From positions 3,958,501 through 4,022,500 of the forward strand of contig WPIO01000017.1 in NCBI GenBank assembly GCA_009760855.2: a stretch of 64,000 bases of DNA, written 5' to 3'. Made by a program: the position numbers and the translations under genes. Of the stretch, positions 52,986 through 63,867 are shown one piece after another (position 1 is the first letter of the stretch; every line of letters begins with the position of its first letter). Below the pieces are notes generated by a model. That model was given only the letters and a program-made list of their open reading frames with translations. It ran no database searches and was not told where the DNA came from. Source of the DNA: Cristatella mucedo. Its lineage: Eukaryota > Bryozoa > Phylactolaemata > Cristatellidae.

Positions 52986-55132
52986 ATTGCTACCGTAGGT
53001 CATTGTAGGCAGGGCTTCCGATAAGAAGTCGCTAAGCTCTGAAAACCAGTCCTTTAACTCAGGTACTTCGGTCACGTGTCCACTGAGCTCACTGAGCTTC
53101 GGACGCTCTGTTTGATTGGCAGACACCAAAACAGAACCGACTGATGGCCCGCCGTCGCGGGGGGGGGGCTGGCCTAGCCCCTCCCGTATCAAGCCGATCA
53201 GCTTCTGCCTCCTCGCAGCTCTCAAGCGTCGCAGGACTAAAGCAGCTGCGACCGCCTCCTTTATCTTAAAGACATCTGAAGCTTTTGGTCGGCTCGTCCT
53301 GGATTGTGGAAATCACACGATTCTTGTGCAGCAGGACATTCTCTCCTGCTGCTCCTGCTGCTGCTGCATGCAGTCTTTCGCATATCATAACGGGCCATCG
53401 CTAACGTTTCACTGCTCGTTTGCGACTTACTTCCCTGACTGTCCACGTGACTCAGCTGTGCGTCTAATTTTTCTTTGCGTGAAATGGAGTGTGTCGGTTG
53501 CCAGGCACATGCACGCCCGCACATATGCACGCGCGTCAGCGCGCACCCACGAACCCATGCACTTCACAGTCCAGGTAATCGAGTGTTTGAGTCCTGTAGC
53601 AGGCAAGCCTTTATCGCCCAGTGCAAGCGGTTGTGATCGCGTGGAAACGCTAGCGTTCTACATCAGCCAGAGTACGCCTGCAGAGATATTACTAGTCGTG
53701 GTTCCTGAACCACGATGGTTAGAAACCGGCTATGTTATACTATAAGGTTTGATGGCGCGAAAGGTAAGGCATATTAATATTAAATGTAGGCATATTAAAA
53801 GTCAAGGCATGTAATACTCAAGGAAGCTCCGCGCGAGGAGGCGGATAGCTGTGAAGGGTAGCTGAGCAGAGCACTCTGGCGCCGTACGAGAGTAGCGCTG
53901 TACGCCGTGGCCGGAAGCGTGTAAACCTAAACAAAGGATCGTCTGCTGCAGTACTCGAACCCACGACCTGAATCATGAAGTGCGAGCAGCACTTACCCCT
54001 AGGCTATGACAACGAGTTTCCACAAAGACTAAAGATCACGACGCTGAACATGAAGCGCTTGATGCAGCCTGCAACGAGTGCTTACTTTGCTACTTGTGAC
54101 GGTTTGAATGTTGCTGTATCTGGGTAAGGCACTTGCGCTACTTGAATAGGCTCGAGTCCAGCTGCAGGCTATTCTTTATATGCAAGTGGGACTGACAGCA
54201 GCAGCAGCAGCTGTAGCTATTCAAAAGCCACATAAGCGAGGCTGCAGAGCCAGCCAATCTTTACTTTGGCTACGAAGGCCACGTGACCACTTGCTGGCAA
54301 CGAACCTCCGCCGCTATCGAACAGACTGCTCTGCGCTACGGAATTGTTTTTATTCAGGTCAAGGGCGCTCTTCGTTGCAACCGTCTTTCTGAAAGCGTCG
54401 GCGTGAAAGCCTGCGCGTAGCGGTATCGGTAGCTCCCCGAGCGAGTCGTTTGCCACGCTCTACGGCTCTGAGCTTCACCTCCGGTATTTGTCGCCGCCGC
54501 CGCCGCCGCCGCGCGTCGACAAGGGCTGGAGCCGTTCGGACGAGCGCTGTGCTTGCGGTCCAGCGACGTTGATGCGGAGTCCAATCCGGCGCTTTGGCAG
54601 CACCCCGCCAACACCGGCTTTGCTGCCGCTACGTGAATGAGGCAGTTAAATCAGCCGACCTTTGCGGCGCGCAAACGCGCTCGTACACACGCTTTAGCGC
54701 GAACACATCCGCACTTGCGGGCGAAAGCGTATTTGAGCGTACGACGCTCGCGGCAGAGTACAACCTTGAAATTCCTCGCCTCCGTATCAGTAAACGATGA
54801 ACCAATAGGATAAGTAGAGTAGTGGGTGCACTTACCATCTTGTCGTTGGCAGCTAGCCGCATAAAAAACTTGGAAGTATAGAAGCGTTAATTGTAGCGTC
54901 GGACGCTGCAGCAGCGCGTACCCTTCGCCGTCGCAATCTTCGCGTCGGCACTTCGCGCTCATGTAACTGTGTAGAACTGTGAATACAGATGCGGGCGAAC
55001 CATTATTCGTCTATAACCGCTGCTTAAGTACGGTGCTTAATAGACAACTTTTTCTTTTCAAATACGCACGCTTCTGCCTTTTCCGAAAATTAAACTGTGA
55101 AACAATGAACCCGCAAAGAAAACTTCCACTCT
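52986..55132. other. ADAM intergenic region
   Basis: No confident gene. It contains decayed SINE-1 heads (about 53575-53640 plus; 53937-54012 minus; about 54125-54190 plus), a CCG-repeat patch (54491-54515) and a candidate minus-strand exon (separate entry). G run at 53160. Confidence 0.45.
54836..54962 (-). CDS. Candidate first exon of an unknown gene
   Basis: On the minus strand ATG at 54962 opens 42 codons ('MSAKCRREDCDGEGYALLQR', then a hydrophobic 'LTLLYFQVFY') and meets a consensus donor GATG|GTAAGT at 54836/54835. It lies in a CpG-rich patch, divergently oriented from ADAM-2. No downstream exon could be matched and the protein is not recognised; it may be chance. Confidence 0.25.
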
Positions 55133-55223
55133 CCTCTCTCTCTCTCTCTCTCTCTCGCCTCTCTCTCTCTCCTCTCTCTCTCTCTCCTCTTTCCTCTCTC
55201 TCTCTCTCTCTCTCGTTTTCTCT
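55133..55223 (+). repeat. (CT)n microsatellite
   Basis: About 85 bp of CT repeat with occasional G or TT, ending 'cgttttctctcag'. As a pyrimidine tract ending in CAG it could itself serve as a splice acceptor for the following exon, though the frame just after it contains a TGA (55233). Confidence 0.93.
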
Positions 55224-55304
55224 CAGGAGCCCTGATCAGCGCCCGCTCTGTCTGCTGCTGTGCGCAGAGCGCAATGCCGTAAAAGAGGAAAAAATTCGGA
55301 AGAC

Positions 55305-55963
55305 ATGATACGCTCGAAGTTGTGGCTGCCCGCAGCAGTGTATTTTAGTCGCTTTACAGAGATGATTTCCGATCTCCGTTTTAATGCTGAACTTTTTCGC
55401 GAATACAGCTATTACGAGCCCGTTCATCCGATGGCCTCGACCGCCGCTGGCATGCGCGAGCCTTTGCCGCTGGACGAGTTCTATTTCCCTCCAAGACTCT
55501 GCCGCTTACGGAGCGACAGCTATGAGAATCTGAAAGTCTATTTCATGGCATTTGGAAAGACTTTCGAAGCGCACCTGACCGTCAGCACCGACCTGCTGCA
55601 CGCAAACTACGTCACGAACGCTACACGGCCGAGACTAGCGGAGTCCGGAAGAGCTCGCGGGCGTTGCTTTTATCGGGGTCGACTGACCGGCAGTGCCAGC
55701 CACGGCGGTTCGGCAGCGGTGCTCGACCTAAGCGGTCGACTGGCCCTAATAGTTTCCGATGGACTTGACGCGGTGATGGTCGTCGCAACGGGGCGCGGCA
55801 TGGCGCGAAGTTTCTTCGCATTCTCCGAAACTCACCGCCGCCGTCGCCGCGGCACCACTCGGCGCACGCAGCGGTGCGACACGGCAGCGCCGCTGGTCGC
55901 CGAAGAAGACGACGGCGCGCGATCGGCGGTGGCGGCGGACAGCGTCGGAGGCTGGGCGAGCGA

Positions 55964-55996
<33 letters not shown>

Positions 55997-56661
55997 AGAC
56001 CGCTCGCCGCCGCCGCCGCCATCGCCGCGAAAAGCTCGGCGCAGCGCCGCCGCCGCCGCCGCGCCTCGCCTTGGCACCGGGTACGGATACTTCATCGAGA
56101 CGTACGTCATCGTCGACCACTCGTTCTACCGAAAGTGGAGAGAGGAGGCGCTGGAGCGAGCGCTCGGCATAGTCAACTACGCCAACGCCGTGTACAGGCG
56201 CCTCGACATGGTGCTCGTCGTCGTCGGCGTCGAGGTGTGGCGCGAGCGCGACCGGTTCGTCATACCCAGCAAATCCGGCGACGTTCTGGAGGCGCTCGGA
56301 AACTACACCGCCGAGCACTTGCACGCGGCGGGCGGAGCCTTCGACGTCGTGCACTTGCTGCTCGGTCGGACGAGCTTTGAAGACGCCGTCATCGGCAAGG
56401 CTTTCATGAGCGCCGTCTGCAGCCGACGCGGCGCGCTCGGGTTCACGCTGGACAAGTACTTGAACTACGCTCTCGCGGCTGCGACGATGGCGCACGAGAT
56501 CGCTCACAACCTGGGCGTAAGCCACGACGGCGAGAGAACGAGCGATCCCGACCGCCAGGCGCCGTGCGTGTGCCAGGCCGACCGACCCTCTCCGACGCTG
56601 CCGCCGTCGCGGGAAGGCACGGCGCAGCAGTGCATCATGTCGCCGGTGGCGACGAACGAAG
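55305..56661 (+). CDS. ADAM-2 prodomain and catalytic exon
   Basis: Open in frame from 55236, first ATG 55305 (start or internal Met; the 5' limit is uncertain). The prodomain has 'LKVYFMAFGKTFEAHLTVST' and cysteine-switch 'GRCFYRGRLTG' (Cys codon 55665). Basic furin-type clusters 'HRRRRRG' and 'RKARR' flank a Gly/Pro/Ala low-complexity linker (poly-Gly about 55963-55996). The catalytic domain begins 'YFIETYVIVDHSFY' (about 56090), zinc site 'HEIAHNLGVSHDGE' (56493-56534), then 'PCVCQAD' and Met-turn 'CIMSP'. All catalytic residues present, so a secreted or membrane protease zymogen is predicted. Donor GTACGC at 56662, exit phase 1, the same position as in ADAM-1. Confidence 0.88.
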
Positions 56662-57528
56662 GTACGCACGCAACAGCCGCCGTACAATCCTCGTTCGGCT
56701 TCGCTTTCGTTCGTTCGCAGCTGAAACGATGGGACGCGAAGATAGATTGGACCTAACTAGTGCCAACTGATTAGAAATTATAAGATGCACAATTGCTGCG
56801 AACATAAGCGTTTATTAGCGACGATAGCGATAGTATCGTTTTTACACAGCCCTTAGAGAACCAAACATCTATCCTGTCGATTAAAACTTCTCTAGAGAAA
56901 GGTGGGTTTTAAGCGACGCTTTAAACGTCGGTAATTAAGGGGATGTCGATGTTACTAATGAGCCGTAGCAGTTTAAGTCGTCGGCCGCACTCGGAGCGCT
57001 CGTAGCTGTGCTAGCTCGGCCCCCTCGCACTCACGTGGCAATGGCCGGAGGAGCTTGGGCTGCGAGTGCGGCTAGAGATTCGAAGATGCTGCCTTGATAC
57101 ACTCAGATAGCCTCAGGTAGCTGAGTCAGCCGGCCTAAGATTGTTCAATCCGCCTGTATGCTGCGGCGTGTGCCCGTTTGCTGGGGCCTATGCCAATAGT
57201 AAAACAATAGAGATTCACTCTTCAGTGAGTTCCGTTAAAACAAAAAAACGCACATCTAGATCATCCGTGGGACCGGCTAAGCTCGCCCGAACGAACACGC
57301 ACTGACGATGGCCGCGGGCGGGCAGGAAGAGGCGCGCCACGCCCGGAACTCTGGGCGGTACAGCCGCGCTGGCGGCGGCGATGCTACGCCAGCGGCCGGG
57401 CAGCTCAACACTTCGGCCAGGTGCTGAAGGATTATTCATAGTCCTAAAATCGGATTCTGACCGTGCAGCTCACAGCTCGCCACGCCGTCCGTCCGCGCCG
57501 CCCTGACCTGACGATTTGACGATTGAAG
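56662..57528. other. ADAM-2 intron A/B
   Basis: Begins GTACGC, ends 'gacgatttgacgattgaag'. A LINE/SINE-2-like tail relic lies near 56840-56890 ('agcccttagagaaccaaaca'). No other feature. Confidence 0.65.
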
Positions 57529-57666
57529 CGATCAACGAGTGGTCCAACTGCACGCTGAAGTTTGTGAACCGGAAGAAGACGACGCAGTCCTACGATTGCC
57601 TGAAGACGGCGCCATGGCCGCCGCCCGGCGCGTGGCGCTCATGCGGCAACTACTTCATTGACGACG
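57529..57666 (+). CDS. ADAM-2 exon B (protease end / disintegrin start)
   Basis: Encodes 'INEWSNCTLKFVNRKK' ... 'YDCLKTAPWPPPGAWRSCGN' then 'YFIDDG', the same 'WSxC...CLxxxP...CGN' junction as ADAM-1 exon B. Acceptor AAG ends at 57528 (phase 1 in), donor GTGAGC at 57667 (phase 1 out). Length 138 against 144 in ADAM-1. The acceptor's pyrimidine tract is modest. Confidence 0.82.
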
Positions 57667-58483
57667 GTGAGCTAAAATCTCGAGAGCGCACTCGCTCGCA
57701 GCAGCGCAGCGCCACCAGCGGAACGCCGCGCTGCCGCACACACTTCGAGGGACTCACGTGCCAGCCACCGCCACGCCCCAGCACGCCAGCTCCGCCACGA
57801 GCTGACCCTGGCCTAGGTCTCGCACTGCTGCCTCGCCCAGTCGATCGCCCAGTAGAGAGCGCGCTCGGCCAGGGCCCGGATGCTGGCGCCCGCAGCGCCG
57901 CCGCCGCCGCCTGCGCAGGCAGGCGCACCGCTCGGCTTCGAAGCCGTTTCCGGCCTCGATCCTATGCTGGCGAGCCAGCGTGCAGCAGAGCGAAGATGCG
58001 CGTGCGCGCGCGCGCGTGCGCGTGCGCACGTGTGAGCGTGCGAGCGCCGACCTCTCGCCGACCTCGTCGCTCCGGACCTAAGGCCGCCAAGGGCGGCGGC
58101 GCCTTCGTTACCGGCCGCGCTTTAAATTCGTGCGAGCCAATGAAGCTGGCGTTTCGCAGAGAAGTTAACCGAAGAAGTTAACCGCGCATCCGCCAGAGAG
58201 CTCGTCCGTCAACCTAAGCGGTACAATAAATAGAAATCCAATTACAAAAAGAAATACCAGTAGCGTTTCGAGAGGCTCGTGTGCGAGCGAGCGGCCGCTG
58301 TACGCCTCGGGCGGCGGCTCCGGCCTTTCCTACGATTGGTAGACGAGGGGCGAGGTGGGCTCCGCCACCTAGTCAGTATCTAGCTTTGTTAGCTGCTACT
58401 GCTGGACGCTCAGTCGAGAGGCTGGCGACGGTGTTTGCGGCTACTCCGCAGCATGACTACCAAAGCGCCGGATGTCAGAGAGA
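57667..58483. other. Downstream of ADAM-2 exon B; GC-rich, unassigned
   Basis: Presumed intron. The open frame continuing to 58181 has no ADAM similarity (no 'EECDCG'). A run of CG dinucleotides lies at 58005-58030. Confidence 0.45.
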
Positions 58484-58920
58484 CTGCCGACTATGTCACA
58501 TCCTTTTCAGCGGTTCTGAGTGAGCCGTAATGGCACACTAGGTAATGCGGTTGCTATCACGACCTCGGTCCCGAGGTAGTGGGTTCGATTCCTGCGGTGG
58601 ACGATTTTTATCGCCACTGCAAGCGGTGGTGATAGCCGTAAAGGCTCTTCTGTCGCTATACAAAAAGAGGGTGTTTAATCAGCTACGATTTCTTTCTTTT
58701 CTTTCTTACTTCTATGCTACTCACTACCTCAACTGCTCTCCTGACTCTGCTATGCTTCCCACTTTCTCATTGCTGCGTGAGACGAAGTCTGTTGGCTACC
58801 GAATGCGTACCGAAAGCCGCTTAGGCTGTGAGTGCGCTATACAAAACTCTCCTGCGTAACACCCACATGGTCTTTATGACTCTGTGGAGTTACTGACGGA
58901 GATACATGACATGACATGAC
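58484..58920 (+). mobile_element. LINE-B 3' end, interrupted by SINE-1
   Basis: The left part 58484-58521 ('gactgccgactatgtcacat') and right part 58706-58920 ('cttctatgctactcactacc' to 'gagttactgacggagataca', tail ACATG repeats) together equal the 3240-3530 copy. The SINE lies between. Confidence 0.88.
58522..58684 (+). mobile_element. SINE-1, best-preserved plus-strand copy
   Basis: Head 'gagccgtaatggcacactag' (A-box region), 'cgaggtagtgggttcgattc' (B-box region), body 'gcaagcggtggtgatagccg', tail 'aaaagagggtgtttaatcag' and CT. Total about 163 bp. Nested in LINE-B. Confidence 0.9.
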
Positions 58921-59759
58921 GTCGCTCGACCTTTGGAAACGCCCTCGACACACGCGAGAGTGAGATATTAGGGCAGCTCTTTCGGGTGCAAATTTCAATT
59001 GCAAAGTGCATACCGATGCGACAGTTCGCCTGACGCTTGCGTTCGCGTGCTCCTACTCTTGTAACTCGTTACATGACGAAGACTAAGCGGGCGGATGCCA
59101 CGCTGGAAAGCTTTCTATACCGCACCGAAAGCGTAGGCGACGCTTGACGCGGGTTTGGAGAGACCCAGGCAAGGATTTGGAGAGGGTCGTATGAAACACC
59201 AAGGCGAGTGAAGGAAACGGGCCGATCCTTTTGCGAACGAAGACTAGTAACCCTCGAGACGTGTCGGCAAACCTTGCCCTCTTCCCGGGATTTGCGATCC
59301 GCCAAGTTTCACCGGGCGAACAGCTCATACTAAGGAGCGAGTTCACCTCGGAAAGTCGCGCTGCTCAGCGGTTGCGACTGTTGGGTAAATCGAGATTGGG
59401 CATTCTCCGGCTGAAACTAGATGGAGCAGCTCAAAAGGAGTGCGCTGTCAAGTCAACCATTTCCCACCATTCGTCAGAAGAACTTAGCGTCGCCGCCGCC
59501 GCCGGGTCTTGTACGCTAATATTCCTCAGCTGCTCAGGAGCTCGCCGATGCTTATTGTACTTAGCACTGAGAATTAATCTTGCCAATGCACTCGGCTACC
59601 CATGAAAAAAGTAGTGGCAGCCCAAGACAAACCGACAGCACTAGCACTCTTTATTCTTTGCCAAGCCCTGCAAGTCACCGCAGCTGACATTGGACCGCAG
59701 TGCACAAATTGTGGAAAATTGAGACCTGGTTAATGATACTTATTTTTTTTTAAGACGGC
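58921..59759. other. Unassigned stretch
   Basis: No recognised gene. The frame 59231-59605 has no family match and no disintegrin-like cysteine pattern. Confidence 0.5.
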
Positions 59760-61050
59760 CTCGTCAATTACACTTGTTTTTTTTAAACCTGAGCGACCAA
59801 AGCCGTGAGAGTGGGAATGAAAACGTTAGCCATGGGTGGTGGATGGAATGTTTCGGGAATTGAGTTTAAGAAATAATGACACCATCTTAAAGGAATTTGA
59901 GGCTAGCTAAAAGCTAAACGAACTGAGTCAGAGAAGCTGTCGGTGTGAGGGAAACATGGGGAGCGAAAATTTAAGTTAGCTAGGGCCTAGAACGAGAATG
60001 AAGGTACCTACAAGTGAGTGACCGGACCTTGAAATCAATGCGTTGCTTGATGGGGAGCCCGTGCAGGTCTGAGGGAAGTTGCATAATGTGGCGTTGCGAC
60101 GTTCACTAAAGACAACCATAGCTGCCGAGTTTTGCTCTGGAATAATAATAACAATTTAAAGTTGCTTATAGCGCTATAAGAGAGCTAAACCTTATTTTAG
60201 GCACTGCGTATATGCTGGAAAGAAAACATGTAATTTGGTTAATGATATCGTGCATAATTACGCGATTTAAGCATGCACAAGCGCACAAGTGACAATTAAA
60301 TTCACAAGGAGCAAATGCTGTGAGCATCATGTGGGTTTTTAGTTTTTGTATAAATGTCGTCAAGTCAGGGGGTGACGTGACGTCAGTCGAAAGTGAATTC
60401 CAGGCTTCAAGAGCATGGGAAATGAGGTCACGTCTTCCAGAAGATTTGAGGCTCCTTAGATGTATAAGTTGCATGACAGTGTCTCTGGCGGCGGGCCTAC
60501 ACAGCACACGAACAAACTACCCGAGTCAGATGAGCTGGTGGTACGATGGGATCCCTGATTAGGAAGTATAGATAATTCATAGAGGTAGGCCAGAGCAAGA
60601 GAATGAAGAATCCTAAAATTGAGTGACAGAACCTCGAAGGAATTCTCTGTTCGATGAGATCCAGTGCAGATCAGTGAGAAGTGGTATAATGTGCAAGTTG
60701 TGACATTCACGACCGACAAGGCTAGCTAACCGAGTCGTTCACCAACTATTAGCATCCAATTGCCCAATCAGGAAGACCTGCAAAGAGGCGAATTCCAGAA
60801 ATCTAAAGCGCATGTCCAGAATATGCGGTTCTGTTTAGCTACGTTATTCTGATCTAAGCAAGGCCTAATTTTTTTTACCTAGGTGCGCTGCTAAAATTAC
60901 ACAGACTTGCCTGCGGCGCTGATTGGTGTTCATTTAGTGAACGCTCATTTTTGGGAAGAGGACGCCCAGATTATGGGCAGAAGGTACAGGAGTGACGCCA
61001 ACCTAGCCCATATTAAGGGTTCGGGTTCCAGTATTTCCATTTTATGAATG
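59760..61050 (-). mobile_element. LINE-A relatives, two overlapping decayed copies
   Basis: 59880-60128 (-): 'atgaaggtacctacaagtga' to 'gttgcttgatggggagcccg', a C-terminal coding fragment. 60130-61050 (-): tail with TAATAATAA and 'gcgctataagagagctaaac', then RT C-terminal 'LISHALEAWNSL' (60430) up to 'agaggacgcccagattatgg' (60955), the 'RNLGV' region. Both full of indels. Confidence 0.75.
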
Positions 61051-61510
61051 ATGATGATAATAATAATACACTTACATAGCGCCCTCAGAGAACTGAATCG
61101 TCTCTAGGCACTTAACAGATGCTGCATGTAAAGCATTACCAAATTTTTGATGGCAACAACCGCAAACAGTGGGCATAGCTAAAGCAGGTACATGCACACG
61201 TAGGACGAATCACAAAGGTTCACCAAATGCTGTAATAAAAGGTGCGTGTTAAGCTTCTTTTTAAATGTCGTCACGTCAGGGGATGTTTTGACTTGCGTCG
61301 GTAGTGAGTTCCAGGCTTTGGGAACATACGAAGTAAAGGCTCGGTCTTCAACAGTTTTGAGGTTCGTACGAGGTATGGCCTAAAACGATTCGAGTCGGAA
61401 CAGGGGGTTGTACGAGTCTTCGCCTTGTGGGGGACTAGTTGTGATAGGTAGGCTGGAGCCAGAGAATAAAGGGACGTAAAAGTCACGGACAGAACCTTGA
61501 AGTCGAATGC
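61051..61510 (-). mobile_element. LINE-A 3' fragment
   Basis: Tail 'tagcgccctcagagaactga' at 61076, 3' UTR, and coding C-terminal 'YSLAPAYLSQLVPHKAKTRT' (61470) and 'FPKPGTHYR' equivalent of 'WNSLP' in another frame. 5' end at about 61510. Confidence 0.85.
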
Positions 61511-61726
61511 GATAACCGTCTACAGTAACTCGAACGCTCTTATCATCAATATCGATTTGAGAAACTTAGCTGTCATCCTAGTGCTACTGTCGGCAATGCA
61601 AGCGAGGAAGCTGAGTGAGAATCGGAGGAGCTGAAAGAAAATGAGCGATCAAAGAGCAAGTTCCGCAGAAGCCTCTACGTCTCAATGCGATAAACAAACA
61701 TCAGCTGTCTTCAACAACCATATTTA
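61511..61726. other. Unassigned stretch
   Basis: No recognised feature. Confidence 0.5.
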
Positions 61727-61850
61727 TGTAGCGGAAGAAGAGTCCTAGGAGCATTCACCCCTGCTCTCAGCGGGCAATAAAGAATTGCCCGCTTCAGGAC
61801 CAGAACTCGTCAAGTGCTTGAGGTGTGAGCACCTTAACACTTGGCTACGA
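61727..61850 (-). mobile_element. SINE-1 copy, diverged
   Basis: 'agcgggcaataaagaattgc' (body), 'accagaactcgtcaagtgct' (damaged B-box region), 'gagcaccttaacacttggct' (head), reverse orientation. Confidence 0.65.
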
Positions 61851-63087
61851 GTTCAGTCTGTGCATTCTTCTCTGAGCAATCGCTTGATTTTTGATGGCTC
61901 TTGCCACTAGATTGGTAGTACGGCCGTGACAGCATGCTGAGTTCAGGAGCGCGAGCGCGAGCGCGAGCTTCCTCGGCTTCCAACAGCTTCCGCGGCACCT
62001 ACTACTAGGTTGCAGTGCCCTCGCTTCGCCTTGGCGGCATGGCTTACAAAAGCACCATCTGACCCGCTACAAGGGTTTGTAACGTGGCCGAGAGACCGTT
62101 CTCAAAGCATAATTACTCATTTGAAAAAAACTTTAGCTACAGACAGCAGCTTCAGATTCAAGCACTCACTGCACGCAGGCGAGAATTTTTAACGTTTACG
62201 TTCAGCGCTTACCACAGCTTGGATGCTTGGCCTGTAGCAAATCTTTCGCAACCGTATTAGCCGCTACTATCCACCTCTTCCTCACAGCACGTGCTCCGTC
62301 CATGCGAATTGTCCTTGAAGTGCTCATGCGTACTTGAAATGCGTATGCTATCACAGAACATATCGGCACACTTTTTCCAGCTCCTGTAAAACGACTAGGA
62401 AGAGATTTGGATTCTTAAGGCGAAATAAATGCTTCTTTTTGCAAGGCAATATACTTACAGGACCGATACAAGACATGCAGCGTTGCAGCTTGTTCAGCAT
62501 GCTACCGCTCAGCTTCGCGTCGCAGTTCTCTCTGCCTCAACCCGCCGCCTAGCCTGCTGCCGAGCTACGAAACTGCACCGACTATACTCATGCGACATAC
62601 AGTTACCCACAAAAACCCTATCAAGGACGGGCTGGCCTGTGTCTCAGCAGGCAGCGGCTTTCGGAACGCCTAGGCTAAAATTACTGCTGAACTCTGAAAT
62701 ACCAAGGAGAATCCTGAATGAAAATGCATTTACTTTCTCAGTAAAAGCAGCGATTAATTCATTTTCCAGTTTTAACGAGTATTGCGAGAGCTTTAGTATC
62801 GCGACAGCGATTGGAATGCTGTCAATTCTTTCGTCGGCGTGTTACAGGCAACAGCCTTTTCGCGGCGTGGTGCAAGTTGTTGTAGCAGCGATTATACATT
62901 TCTCGAGCATTCCATAGAAAATGAGAAATCATGGTGAAGTGCTCTTATACTTAAGTTTTGCTCTTCAAATATTCTCAGTATTGGTCGCTACGATATAATA
63001 CGCTATGTTTAGGAGCGTGCGCTTGCTTGGGATAGACAATTTCGTCGCACTGAAGAAGCGTCGTATTTTGTTTGTTTATGTTCGTAT
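61851..63087. other. Unassigned stretch
   Basis: About 1.2 kb without a recognisable gene. The frame 62429-62917 (162 codons) has no family resemblance; no disintegrin exon for ADAM-2 seen. Confidence 0.5.
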
Positions 63088-63573
63088 GCTCTCAAAGCCT
63101 GGAACTCCCTCCCGACCTGCGTCAGAACATCCCCTGACCTGACCACATTTAAAAGGAAATTAAACACACCTATTTAGGACAGCATTTAGTGGGTCCCTGT
63201 GATTCGTCCTTGATGTGCTTATGCGTGCTGACAGTGTGCATGCTGCCACTAACCACATTTGCATGCTGACCCTGTGCATGTCACCCCTAACCATATTATT
63301 TATTTCGTTTGTTTTTCAAGCATAATTTTACTTACCATTCCATTGCATTTCACTTTACAGCAAATGTAAAGCGCCTAGAGAGAGATTGAGCTCTCTGAGG
63401 GCGCTTTATCAAGTGAATTATTATTATTATTATTATTATTGTTTATCAAGCACGATATTACTCACCATTCAATTGCATTTTCCTTTTGCAGCAGGTGTGA
63501 AGCGCCTAGAAAGAGATTGAGTTCTCTGAGGGCGCTTTATCAAGTGCATTATTATTATTGTTATTATTATTAA
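63088..63573 (+). mobile_element. LINE-A 3' end with a second tandem 3' terminus
   Basis: 63088-63440: C-terminal coding remnant ('aagcctggaactccctcccg'), full 3' UTR, hairpin, ATT repeats. 63441-63573: a second 3' terminus starting 'tgtttatcaagcacgatatt', again with hairpin and ATT repeats, same orientation. Confidence 0.9.
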
Positions 63574-63834
63574 GCGGCCACTCTTTGCGGCGGAGCATCC
63601 GTTTCATATACCGCTCTCGTAGATTTTAGTGCCGCCTGCTTCTGTTTAACTGCCAAGGTCCTCTTCCAATAATCGTAACAGAATGAGATGAGAAGTTATA
63701 AACTAAACAGTCCACTAGAGGCCAGTTAAGCTTAGGAAAATAAGTCAAAATAATACAAGGCCCAGGAATGTTTGGCACTATACATTAAAAGGGTCTTTCT
63801 TAGCTGTTAGGTTCTCAGTATATACCAGCACATA

Positions 63835-63867
<33 letters not shown>

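Noticed and set aside
57516..58181. 221-codon frame continuing past ADAM-2 exon B
   Set aside because: The first part is the true exon; beyond the GTGAGC donor it is GC-biased without ADAM cysteines.
59231..59605. Possible missing ADAM-2 exon
   Set aside because: Too few cysteines and no disintegrin or EGF spacing.
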